The notes under the pieces are model-generated. The model was not told the DNA's origin. It ran no database searches and saw nothing but the letters and a program-made list of their open reading frames with translations. A program made the translations under genes and the position numbers. Positions 44,945 through 54,205 of a stretch of DNA of 64,000 nucleotides are shown in pieces. Every line of letters begins with the position of its first letter. Position 1 is the stretch's first letter. Origin of the DNA: Capra hircus (taxonomy: Eukaryota; Chordata; Mammalia; Artiodactyla; Bovidae). The stretch lies in the NCBI RefSeq assembly GCF_001704415.2, contig NC_030811.1:620001-684000 (forward strand), in the 5' to 3' direction.

Positions 44945-46365
44945 GTGGCTGCTTCCTGTTTGGTGCAGGTTCCCAGCTCTCTCTTCTGCTCAATTGCTGC
45001 AAACCCTGAAATTAGCCCGGGATTTGCCGCCATCAGGAGGCGATGCTGGTGGCCCACTGTAATTCCACGACAGCGCACTTCCAGCTGCACGTGTCCAGGG
45101 GCCTGGGGTGCAGGTGGTGGTTGCGACGGAGTTCCAAGTTCCCTGGAGCTGTCTTTCTGTGCAGGCTGTGCCAGCCCTGCACGTGTGAGGCATTTGGAGG
45201 GCTGAGGTGGACGGAAGTGAACCGACAGTCCCATAACCTCCCGAGAGGGCCAGTGGGGTGGAGGCCACGACTCGGTGACCAGGTGGTGGAGAGTCCGGCC
45301 CCTGCTTGTCTGATGGGAGAGGATGTGGAGGTGTAGACCTGCTCCCACGCATGGAGTGGAGGGAGGAGGACGGGGACTCAGCGCCAGTCCGCACAGACAG
45401 CCTCCGAGTCACTGGCCGGGCGTTGGGTGGAGGCCGCCAGCTGGCTGTGCCCCAGGAGAGGCTTCAGGAGGGAAGCTTCTCTTCTGTTTGCACAGGTTAC
45501 CAGCTAACCTGACTTTAGCCTCAGGGACTAAGGCGTGTTGTAGGGAACAGGCTTTTGGGAGGAGCGACTGTGTGCTATCTCAGGAAATGCCCTGCGCTTT
45601 AATTATGTCTGCCATTACGAGACGTGAGAATTCTGATAACGTTCGTGGACCTGTTTGCAGAATGTTGATGCAGAGGCACAAGCACAGGGACGCTCAGGCC
45701 CGTTGTTATTCCCCGGGAGCCCCTTGGTCGTGCCGAGGGAGCCGTGGTTCAGTCACGGGAGAGGGATGAGAGGTGCTACAGGACTGACTGGGAGGTGCTC
45801 ATGTGGTGTCTCTCCACAGAACACCCAGCTAGAGGCTGCTTAATCACGTGCAGACTGTCTAGGGCAGTAACTCAGGCCCAGAATCCACGGAGAGCTGCAA
45901 GTTCAACTGAGGGATACATTTCACTGAGAAAGAAAAAAAGCAGGAGGGTTCTGAGGAAGTGGTGAAGCAGGAAGCAGCAGTCTGTCTCCCACCTGACCAC
46001 CGCTGAGCCGGCAGCACCTCCCGGATGGCACTGTCTGGGGACCCGGCAGTCTCGTGAAGGCTCACGACTCCCAGGAGAAGCCCTGGGTGAATGGCACAGT
46101 AGCAGTTGCCTGCTCCCCCCAGCCGTGTGGCGGCCCCGTGCATATTCCCGGAGCCGCCTGCACCGACTGCGGCAGGGAAACTGGGGTGCATCCTCCAAGT
46201 GTGGGGGCCCTGGGCGCTGCTCTGACTGCACAGGTGCCCGCGTGGTTGCACCTCCCTGTTGTCACACGGCCCTCACCCTCTGGCTGAAGTCACTTCCAGG
46301 GCATTTAAAGGGCTAGCATCCTTTTATTCACCCTTCATTTTTCATTTCCCCCTTTTGGGAGCTAG
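44945..46365. other. Unique sequence, no gene recognised
   Basis: Mixed-GC single-copy DNA. The open frames overlap on both strands and carry no known domain. Confidence 0.4.
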
Positions 46366-49190
46366 ACGTTAAAGATTAGGACATTAAAAACAACCACATA
46401 TACGGAAAATTAGAAAGTGACTATATATACCCCAAGAAAGGTTCCAGAAAAGACCCCCAAGGACATTAAGGTCATACCTCAGACTGACCCTCAGCACAGA
46501 GCCAAGTGTTCAGAGACAGTCACAGAAACGGCAAGCCTGCGCAGGGGGAGAATCTGGTCTCCAGACTTACCACGTTACTAGAGCTCAACAACAACAACAG
46601 CAGCAAATCGCAGGGCACGCAAAGAAACAGGGAACATGGCCTAGTCGAGGGAAGCCCGCAGAATCCGTCCCGGAAACCAACCTAATAACAAATGCTGTGC
46701 AACAGCCGTCAGAGAGACGCTCGCAGAGCTAAGCAGTGATGCGGGGAAGGGCAAGAAGGCAGTGTGCGAACAGATGGAAGTATCAGTGAAGAGGCAGAAA
46801 TCTAAACAGAGATCAAAAAGAAACTCTAGGGAAAATACGAGTTTTGCTGTCTGCACCAGCGTGGAGGGCTTTAAGGGTGCTCTGCTCAGTGTAGTGTCAG
46901 GAGAAAGCCTGACGCCGCATGCTTTCGGTCACGTGTGGATGTAAAAACACACGCATGAACGAACAAACCAGATCAAACAGGAATGAACGTGCAGATACAG
47001 AGGACAGAGTAGAGGTGCAGAGGGGAAGGGGCGGGGCGGGATGGGAGAACGGGTAAAGGGAGCGAGCTGTCCGGGGGGACGTGCGGTGGTGAGCGCGCAG
47101 ACATGGAGATGCAACCCTGTCCACGTGGCGCCTACGGAAGTTTGCAAACCGCTGCTGCCGCGGTTAAAACCTAAACTCTGGAGCTGAGAAGTACACTAAC
47201 TCAAGCGAAAAATTAAGTGGGAGGATCCAAGCGAAGATTTGAGTGGGCAGAAAAGAGGATCAGTGGATCTGGAGAAAGGACAACGGAAACTGAGTGTGAG
47301 GAACGAAAGAAAGTGGAAGAGAAGTGAACAGAGCCCGTGCCCCGGGGGCGCTGTCAGCTGTCACTTGAAGATGCACTTTGTGGGGTTCCTAGGAGAAGGG
47401 GGGGTGGGGAGGATACTTGAAGAAACAGGCTGAAAACATCCCCGATTTGTGGAAAGACACGAGTCCAGGGAGTTCAGTGGACTCCAACAAGGTCAACTCA
47501 AAGAGACCCGCATCCAGACTCACTGTAATCAGGCTTTCAGAAGCCAGACATTAAACCTTAAAAGCAGCAAGCAAGGCATGAATCACCACATACAATGGTC
47601 TGAATAAGATCATCAGCAGATTCCTCGTCAGAAATTCTGGCGGTCTGAAAGCAGGGGGCTGACATATTAGAAGTGCTGAAAGAAAAAGTATTAACCAAGA
47701 ATCCTGTATCCGCAAAAATGTCCTTAAAAAGTGAAGGATAAATCAAGACATTCCCAGGTAAACAAAGGCTGAGGGATCTCTTGACCACTAGACCTGCCCT
47801 TCAAACAATGCTCAAGACAGCCCTGCAGGGGAGCCAAGGGGCACGCGCGGCACCTCTGCGCCGCGTATGGGATGAAGGTCTCACTCGAAGTAAAGACGCG
47901 GGCTGTTGCAGAAGCAGGGTTCTGTAGCCTGGGTTGTAGCTGCACTCTTCATTTTTCCAGAATTTAAGAGACTAGTGCACTTAAACTCCAGGAGTTGGTG
48001 ATGGACAGGGAGGCCTGGCGTGCTGCGATTCATGGGGTCGCAAAGAGTCGGACACGACTGAGTGACTGAACTGAACTGAACTGAGTGCATTTAAAGGAAA
48101 AAAAGGTAGTGCCAAAGCCAGCGTTACTGTGACTTGGTTTGTAAATCTAAATCTCATTTCCTACATAATCTAGTGGACGGATGCATTTAAAATAGTTGTT
48201 AGTTTGTGTTTGGGGGCACACAGTGTGTGAAGGTGTAGTTTTGTGGCAACAAATGGAGGTGTGGAGACGGAGCTGCACGGGAGCAGAGTTTTGTATGTTG
48301 CTGAAGTCAGGTTTCTATGCATTCAGATTGCAGTGTTAAAACTGTAGGGTGCCAAATATGATCCACATAGTAAACACAAAAGAATCGCTATAGAACGCAC
48401 ACAAAAGCAAAGGATTGGAAGGCACTGAAACATTTCACTGCAAAAAATCAGTTAGACACAGAAGACAGGATGCCGGAAGCGAGAGACAAAAGCTACGGGG
48501 TGTGTAGAAAACAAAGAGCGAAAGGCTGGAAGTACGTTTGTCCTTTAAGCATAGATGCAGCGAATGTTCCGAAGGACAGAGATGGACGGGAGGGGTGAAA
48601 GGGCGCCACCCTGTGTGCTGTCATCCAGAGACTCACTTGAGGCGCAGGACCCAAGAGATGCGCGAATGAAGAGGCGCAGGCCGACAGCTGCTGCGGAAAG
48701 CAGGCAGCAGCGAGTGCTGGTGACGGTGTGAGGAGACTGGAGCCCTGTGCCCGCGGGGTGGGAGCCTGACCGGTGCCGCCATCGTGGAAAAGAGCTGTTT
48801 CCTCAAAAAACTAGCATAGAGCTGCCAGTGACCCCGCAGGTGTCTGCATCCCTACGTTCATGCAGCCCTGACTTACGATCGCTAACTGCGGGCGCAGTGG
48901 CATGATGGCCTGTTACTCAGCCTTGAAAAGGAAGGAAATTCCATGATGCGATACAACACGGGTGAGCCTTGAAGACGCGGCGCTCGCTGAGCTAAACGGT
49001 GCAAAAGGACGGGAGCTGAGAGGCCCCTGGAGGAGTCCCGTTCAGACGTGGAAAGCAGAGAGGCGGGGGCCAGGGTCTGGGCCGGGGGGCAGTTAGTGTT
49101 CAGTGGGGATAGTTTCAGTTTCCCAAGATGAAGAAGTTCTGGAGATGACGGTGGTGAGGCTGCGCGACAGTGTGAGGGTCACCCTGAACC
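46366..49190 (+). mobile_element. Old L1 (L1M/HAL1-like) with large internal deletion
   Basis: Left part follows L1 ORF1 and its downstream region: a CAGAAATCTAAACAGAGATC segment, CTGGAGCTGAGAAGTACACT (47178), AGGTCAACTCAAAGAGACCC, then CTTAAAAGCAGCAAGCAAGG, GCTGACATATTAGAAGTGCT, and GGATAAATCAAGACATTCCC. 48110-48660 matches the ORF2 5' region (TGTCATCCAGAGACTCACTT). 48770-49180 matches the ORF2 3' end and 3' UTR (TACTCAGCCTTGAAAAGGAA, a GAGCCTTGAAGACGCGGCG segment, GTTTCAGTTTCCCAAGATGA, AGTTCTGGAGATGACGGTGG). The middle of ORF2 is absent, the join lying near 48680-48740. All frames are broken. A BovB fragment is nested at 47986-48084. Confidence 0.82.
47986..48084 (+). mobile_element. BovB 3'-end micro-insertion, 99 bp
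   Basis: The last 99 bp of BovB (CTCCAGGAGTTGGTGATGGA to GTCGGACACGACTGAGTGAC and the CTGAACTGAACTGA tail), severely 5'-truncated. It is flanked by GTGCACTTAAA (47975-47985) and GTGCATTTAAA (48085-48095), one mismatch. It landed in the old L1, so it postdates that element. Confidence 0.95.
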
Positions 49191-49199
49191 CACGCGTGG

Positions 49200-49900
49200 G
49201 TGGTCACGTCGGGCGGTGGGGCGACGGCGGATCCTCCGCCAAGACCCCCGTTCCCGGGGGGAGCTGCAGGGCCGCCCAGGGCGTCAGCCTCAGGAGGGGC
49301 TCAGACGGATCACCTGCAGTTGGGGCGGGGTCACGTCCCTCCAGCAGCCGTGGGCTGGGCCCTGCACGCAGGTCAGGGTGGGCGGTGCTGTGGCATCACG
49401 TGTGTGCCCGCAGCGACACCTGGCTTCTCACTGGTGTGCGCTCGCCTGCGTGGAGCACGGGGCTGTGTTAGACCACCGCACCGCCGCCGGCTCCCGAGCG
49501 CCCAGGAGCCCCTCTGACCGTGAGAGCCACCCTCCCACCTGAACAGACGTGCGCGGCGGCACTGAGCCGCGAGCCTCCCCACACGGAAGAGCGGGGTGCC
49601 AGGCCCTGCGCCTGCGGTCACGGCCCCGAGGTGGCACAGTTGTCAGGGCCGCTGCGCCGCGGGACCCGGGTGCCTGCGCAAGCGCGGTGCTCCGGCCGCG
49701 TGCGCGCTGAGGCTGGCGGCGCCGCCCTCCCAGCGCCTCTGTCCCCAGCGCGGCGCTTTCCCAGGGCCCCCTGGTCATCGACCGGGTACTCCTTTCCAAG
49801 TGTCTCGACTTCCCTGCAGGCGGGGACCACGGCGCACAGCGCAGACGGCCCTCCCACCGCGTGCTCAGCCTCCCGTGTCCGCCCTGCGCCGGCTGTGTGC
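49200..49900. promoter_or_regulatory. CpG-rich block, candidate CpG island
   Basis: Dense CpG from about 49195 (CACGCGTGGGTGGTCACGTC) through 49740, including GCACCGCCGCCGGC, GTGCGCGGCGGCACTG and GCGCAAGCGCGG. It starts at the L1 3' end. No TATA box or exon is recognisable. It may be a real promoter CpG island or GC-biased gene conversion near a recombination hotspot. Confidence 0.45.
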
Positions 49901-49983
49901 AGGCTCTGCCAGGGCCGCCCCTCGACCTCCGCTCGCCCGCCCCCGGATCCCCTCAGACCCGGTTTTCCGCTGTTCTTTCTCTT

Positions 49984-50110
49984 TTCTTTTTAAAATTAAT
50001 TTATTTTGATTGGAGGCTACTTTACAGTATTGTAGTGGTTTTTGCCATACATTGACATGACTCAGCCATGGGGGTAACATGTTCCCTGATCCTTTCATCC
50101 TCTGGTACAT
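49984..50110 (-). mobile_element. L1-BT 3' UTR fragment
   Basis: Reverse complement of the ruminant L1 3' terminus: AAAATTAATTTATTTTGATT, GGAGGCTACTTTACAGTATT, TGTAGTGGTTTTTGCCATAC and the ATTGACATGACTCAGCCATG block. Only the last ~120 bp is present. Confidence 0.85.
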
Positions 50111-50164
50111 CAAGGTGTCTGACTAACTATACCTTTTACATGAGAATCTACTGTTGGCTGTTTT

Positions 50165-50415
50165 TCTTTCTCTTCCACGGCTGAGCTGAGCCTTCGTGGC
50201 CGCACGTGGGTTTTCTCCAGTTGCAGTGACTGGGCTCCTCTCCACTGCGGGGTGCGTGGGCCTCTCCTTGCGGAGCTGGCTCTGGGCACGCAAGCTTCAG
50301 CCGTAGCACTCGGGTTAGTTGCCCCGCAGCAAGTGGGGTTTTCCTGGACCAGGGATCAGGCCTGCGTCCCCGGCACTTAGGGGGATCCTTACCACTGAGG
50401 CACCAGGGAAGCCAC
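50165..50415 (-). mobile_element. CHR-family SINE (CHR-1-like)
   Basis: Reverse complement of a long CHR SINE: CTGAGCTGAGCCTTCGTGGC, CGCACGTGGGTTTTCTCCAG, GGCACGCAAGCTTCAGCCGT, CAAGTGGGGTTTTCCTGGAC, and the tRNA-like head GATCCTTACCACTGAGGCAC ending CAGGGAAGCC. Confidence 0.88.
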
Positions 50416-52490
50416 AGGGCTGGCTATGAAACCTACCCTTCTCCCCCTACTCACGACCTTCGTGGAGCGACCCCGGCCCCAGGGACCCCCTTCTTCACAC
50501 CCAGGGTGCAGCCCCACCTGTCGTTGCCTCAGCTCCCGGCCTTGCGGTCCCGCGGCCTCCGTTGCAGGTGCAGTGCGGGGAAGGGGCTCCTGGCTTGTCT
50601 GCTGCCCTGTGGCGGCTCTGAGAGACTGTTCTGGAAGAGCGCGGAGAAGCACAGTGAAACCACAGAGGAGGAACCGAGTCCCGAGTCCCAGGCCCCCCGC
50701 CACTGTGCAGGGAAGGGGCCTGCCTCGCTGTCCTTGCTCCGTGTTTCTGAGCAACCGTCAGAGCCTCAGGCATCTCAGCAACCCTGGGGCTCCTGAGGAT
50801 CACGGCGCAAGCTGCACCCCCGTCCCTCCCGTTTTATTCCCCGTTTCTCAGCGATGCAAAGAGGGCCATCAGAACGATGAGCCTGCAGGTCGGCAGGGGC
50901 TGGAGGAGCACCCAGGCCAGGTTGGCGGAAACCCAGGTTTCCTGCTTGCTCAGCTCTTCCCCACGAAGGGAGATGACCCCAGATCCTTGGTATTTTTCAC
51001 GGGGTCCGGAGAGGGAAGGTGAGGGATGGGGTCGTTGGCCGGTGTTTGAGGAGCCCCCCCAGAACCAGACTGCCTGGAGACCCACCCAGGCCGGTGCGGC
51101 GCAGGCCCTGCCTGTGCGCCGGGCGCTGTGGTGAGAAGCTCCGAGCTGCTGGTCGGGCCGTGGGGTTACGTGTCCCACCTGCACTCCTGTCCGGAGGGCT
51201 GGCCACCAAGCCTCCTGCTCGCTGGTGGGTCTCGGTGCTGCCCGCGGTGCGGGCTTGTGGTTCCTGGGGGCCATTCCTCACTCTGGTCTTAACTGAAGCC
51301 AGAGGCTCTTTCTATGGGGTTTGCAGAGGACTGTGCAGCGTTGTGACGTCAAGATGCCTCGGGTACCAGAGACGCAGACTTGAGTGATGGCGAGCAGCCC
51401 CATTGATTTCTGTGGCTGTTGCTTTGTTGTGATATGAAGAGGTTTCTCTGTCAGGTTTCTGAGGGGCTGTGTATGTGATAAAACACACGCAATACCGCGA
51501 GGCCTCTTTTCCCTCCGCAGCCCTCGGCTTTGCTGAGTGGCCGCCCCGTGACCCCGCCCCCGTGGGCCCCACGAGCACCCGCGTCACGCTTGCGGGCACG
51601 CGCCCCTCCGGGTTTCTGATGGCTCGGGCTGCCGTGAGCCTCCGAGGCCGCTTACTCCGTCTACCTTGCGCGCATCTATATATTCGAGCAGCCGCTTTTA
51701 CTCTGTGGTTATGCTTTTCTTCTGTTTGTGTCTTGTTTCTTTTTGGTTGCAAACACCTCACGAGACCTCGAGGAGCAGCCCAAGCCGAGCCTCAGAGGGA
51801 CGGGCGACTGGTCCTAGCGGCAGGACCAGGCCCCCAGGGAGCCCGGGGCCAGCATCAGAAGTGCCATCCGTCTCTTCCTCCTCCCGGGAGGCCCAGCGAA
51901 TCGCCAGGATGTGAGGGGCTCGAGTGGAGTGGCCCCGGCCCCCGGCTCCCCAGGGTCGGCCTGCTCCCATCCCATCCGAGGCGATGACACCAGGAACTGT
52001 TTCTCTGGGAGGGCGGGCGTGGTCCTGGGACGCGAGAGACCTGGGCACCGGCCCTCGCGTCCAGCCCGGCTGCCCCAGCCATGCTCCCAGGGCAGGTCCG
52101 CGGGGGCGTCCAGGCCCCCGTCAGCAGGATCGGTCAGACTGGACTGAGCTGCCCACCTCCATGGGGGGGCCCACGCCCCTGGCCCGCGATGCAGGCGGCG
52201 GGTCCCCCAGAATCTTGCTAGGTTTGAGAATGATGCAGGGCAGAGGGACGAGCAGAAGTCCGAGCTCACTCGAGTTGGCGGAGTGGGGCAGGGGGCGCCT
52301 ACAGCAGGAGGCTCTTCTGGGTCAGAGGACCATGGCTCCCAGCCTCAGGGCCTGGGCGCCCCCTCCTGGTCTGCGGCTGGAGCGCGAGGGTGGGGCGGCA
52401 GCCCCTTTCTGTGCCCGTTTCCGGGGGAATTCTGGTTTTAGGCCATTTTGCATATTTGAAAGTGAAAGTATATATAGTACGGTTACCCTC
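50416..52490. other. Unique GC-rich sequence
   Basis: No gene recognised. CpG-rich at 51490-51700 (listed separately) and again at 51990-52140. Overlapping open frames up to 198 codons on both strands carry no known domain. Confidence 0.4.
51490..51700. promoter_or_regulatory. CpG-rich patch with TATA-like box, candidate promoter
   Basis: CpG-dense (ACCGCGAGG, GGCCGCCCCGTGACCCCGCC, ACCCGCGTCACGC, GGGCACGCGCCCC) with a GC box CCCCGCCC (51554) and a TATATATT at 51679-51686 followed by a pyrimidine-rich T run. The arrangement would fit plus-strand initiation near 51710, but no downstream exon is recognised. Confidence 0.25.
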
Positions 52491-52493
52491 GGA

Positions 52494-52790
52494 GCTTCCC
52501 CGCTGGCTCAGCGGTAACGAATCTGCTTGAAATGTAGGAGCCGCAGGAGAAACCGGTTTGATCCCTGGGTCAGGAAGATCCCCCGGAGAAGAAATAGAAA
52601 CCCACTACAGCGCTAAAGAAACTGCCGGCCAACGCAGGAGACCTGAGATGTGGGTTTGATCGCTGGGTTGGGAAGATCCCCTGGAGGAGGGCACAGTAAC
52701 CCACTCCTGCGTTCTTGCCGGGAGAAGCCCATGGACAGAGGAGCCTGGCGGGCCGCAGTCCCCGGGGTCCCAAAGAGGTGGACACATTGA
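52494..52790 (+). mobile_element. Tandem Bov-tA SINEs (partial head plus full copy)
   Basis: The first tRNA-like head (GCTTCCCCGCTGGCTCAGCG, GGTTTGATCCCTGGGTCAGG) runs into a short body. Then a second head-like piece (CTAAAGAAACTGCCGGCCAA, GGTTTGATCGCTGGGTTGGG) leads into a complete BovA body (GGAGGAGGGCACAGTAACCC ... AGTCCCCGGGGTCCCAAAGA). This is either a SINE with a duplicated head (Bov-tA3-like) or one SINE inserted in another. Confidence 0.88.
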
Positions 52791-52850
52791 AGCAGCTTAG
52801 CCCACGTGCACACACCATGACCCTCAGGATGTTTTTATTCTGTTTCAAAT

Positions 52851-52879
52851 AGCTGCTGCTGCTGCTGCTTTTTTTTTTA
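52851..52879. repeat. (CTG)n-(T)n tract
   Basis: AGCTGCTGCTGCTGCTGCT (from 52851) followed by about ten T. It resembles the reverse complement of a Bov-A2 tail (AGCAGCAG), so it may be the remnant of another SINE. Confidence 0.75.
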
Positions 52880-53465
52880 GTAAAAATGTTCAAAAGTGAT
52901 TTGGTGCTGAAAGTGAGAGAGATGGCCTTGGTGGGGAACAGTGCCTCCACCGGAAGAGGGGCCCTCGGTTCCGTGACCCGTGGCCCTGAGCAGCGTCCCC
53001 AGGCTGTTCCCAGAGCAGTCCGCGATCCGAATCCAGCCTCCTCTTCTGCCTGAGAACTTGGGCAGCTTGGTCACGGTGCAAGGAGGCTGGGGCCAGCCTA
53101 AACGTGAAACACGCTTTTGAAGGGGTGGCTCACCCCCTTGCTCACCTTGGACTCGCTGGACCCGCCTGGGGAGCTTGAATTGCCCTCTCTTGGGCCCTTC
53201 TGCAGGGGGTCTGGGTGGTCCTGAGAGCCCAGCCTTCACCCTGTGAAAGCGGGAAGGGAGGAGCTGAATCCCGCTCTCGCTGCAGCCCTGGGAGCCAGCT
53301 CCTGCTTCGTTCGGGAGGGAGGGCGCTGACGGGCAGCTTCCCCTGGGCCCGTGAGGCCCCGCAACGCCTCCTGTAGGCGGCTGTGCCTGGGATTCCGGGA
53401 AGGCCTCTTCTTGGCGCCATCTTGTGGCCACTTCCTGGTATTGCAACCCTGTTTCCCAAGCCGGG
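52880..53465. other. Unique sequence, no gene recognised
   Basis: GC-rich single-copy spacer within the SINE cluster. Nothing recognisable. Confidence 0.4.
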
Positions 53466-53682
53466 CGCCCGTGCTAAGCCGCTCAGTTGTGTCCAACTCG
53501 GTGAGCCCGTGGACTGCAGCCCGCCAGGCTCCTCTGTCCATGGGGTTTTCCACGCAAGAATACTGGAGTGGGTTGCCATGCGCTCCTCCAGGAGATCTTC
53601 CCGACCCCGGGATGGAACCCGAGTCTCCTATGTCTCCTGCACAGGCAGGCGGGTTCTTCCCACTAGCACCGCCTGACCCAGC
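53466..53682 (-). mobile_element. Bov-tA SINE, near full length
   Basis: Reverse complement: GCTAAGCCGCTCAGTTGTGT, CCCGTGGACTGCAGCCCGCC, CAAGAATACTGGAGTGGGTT and the head GATGGAACCCGAGTCTCC ... GCGGGTTCTTCCCACTAGCA. Confidence 0.95.
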
Positions 53683-53723
53683 CCGAATCCCACAGGTGGG
53701 TGGGGTTAATTGCACGCTAGCGG

Positions 53724-53775
53724 CCTCCCTGGGGGAGCATATGGTAAAGATCTGCCTGCAGTGCGGGAGCCCTGG
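53724..53775 (+). mobile_element. Bov-tA SINE head fragment
   Basis: GGCCTCCCTGGGGGAGCATA then TGGTAAAGATCTGCCTGCAG and TGCGGGAGCCC: a tRNA-like head of about 50 bp lacking the body. Confidence 0.7.
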
Positions 53776-53957
53776 TGGCCGGGGAAGGTAGCAGGGGGCT
53801 GCAGGCAGGCGTCTGATGTGCCATTAGGGGCGTCAGGCTGCCCCCGGGGTCCCAGCTGCGTCCCCAGGTCTGTGCACCTGCCCCTGGGGTGCGCTTGCTG
53901 CCGAAGCTCCCCCAGCGCCTTCCATCTATCTGCTCACTACAGCCTTTGCTGCCCCAC

Positions 53958-54205
53958 CCTACTCCGTACTCTTGGCTGGAAAATCCCATGGGCGGAGGAG
54001 CCTGGAGGGCTGCAGCCCATGGGGTCTTGAAGAGTCAGACATGACTGAGCGACTTCACTTTCACTTTTCACTTTCATGCATTGGAGAAGGAAATGGCAGC
54101 CCACTCCAGTGTTCTTGCCTGGAGAATGCCAGGGACAGGGGAGCGTGGTGGGCTGCCATCTGTGGGGTCGCACAGAGTCGGACACCACTGAAGCGACTTA
54201 GCCAG
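53958..54205 (+). mobile_element. Bov-A2 dimeric SINE (5'-truncated)
   Basis: First BovA monomer from TACTCTTGGCTGGAAAATCC, a CTTCACTTTCACTTTTCACT linker (54050s), then the second monomer from GCATTGGAGAAGGAAATGGC to AGAGTCGGACACCACTGAAG. This linked-monomer layout is diagnostic of Bov-A2, a pecoran/bovid SINE. Confidence 0.93.

Noticed and set aside
44350..45348. 332-codon minus-strand frame
   Set aside because: The frame runs through the 64-bp VNTR and changes phase in each copy, so the peptide is a by-product of stop-free repeat DNA.
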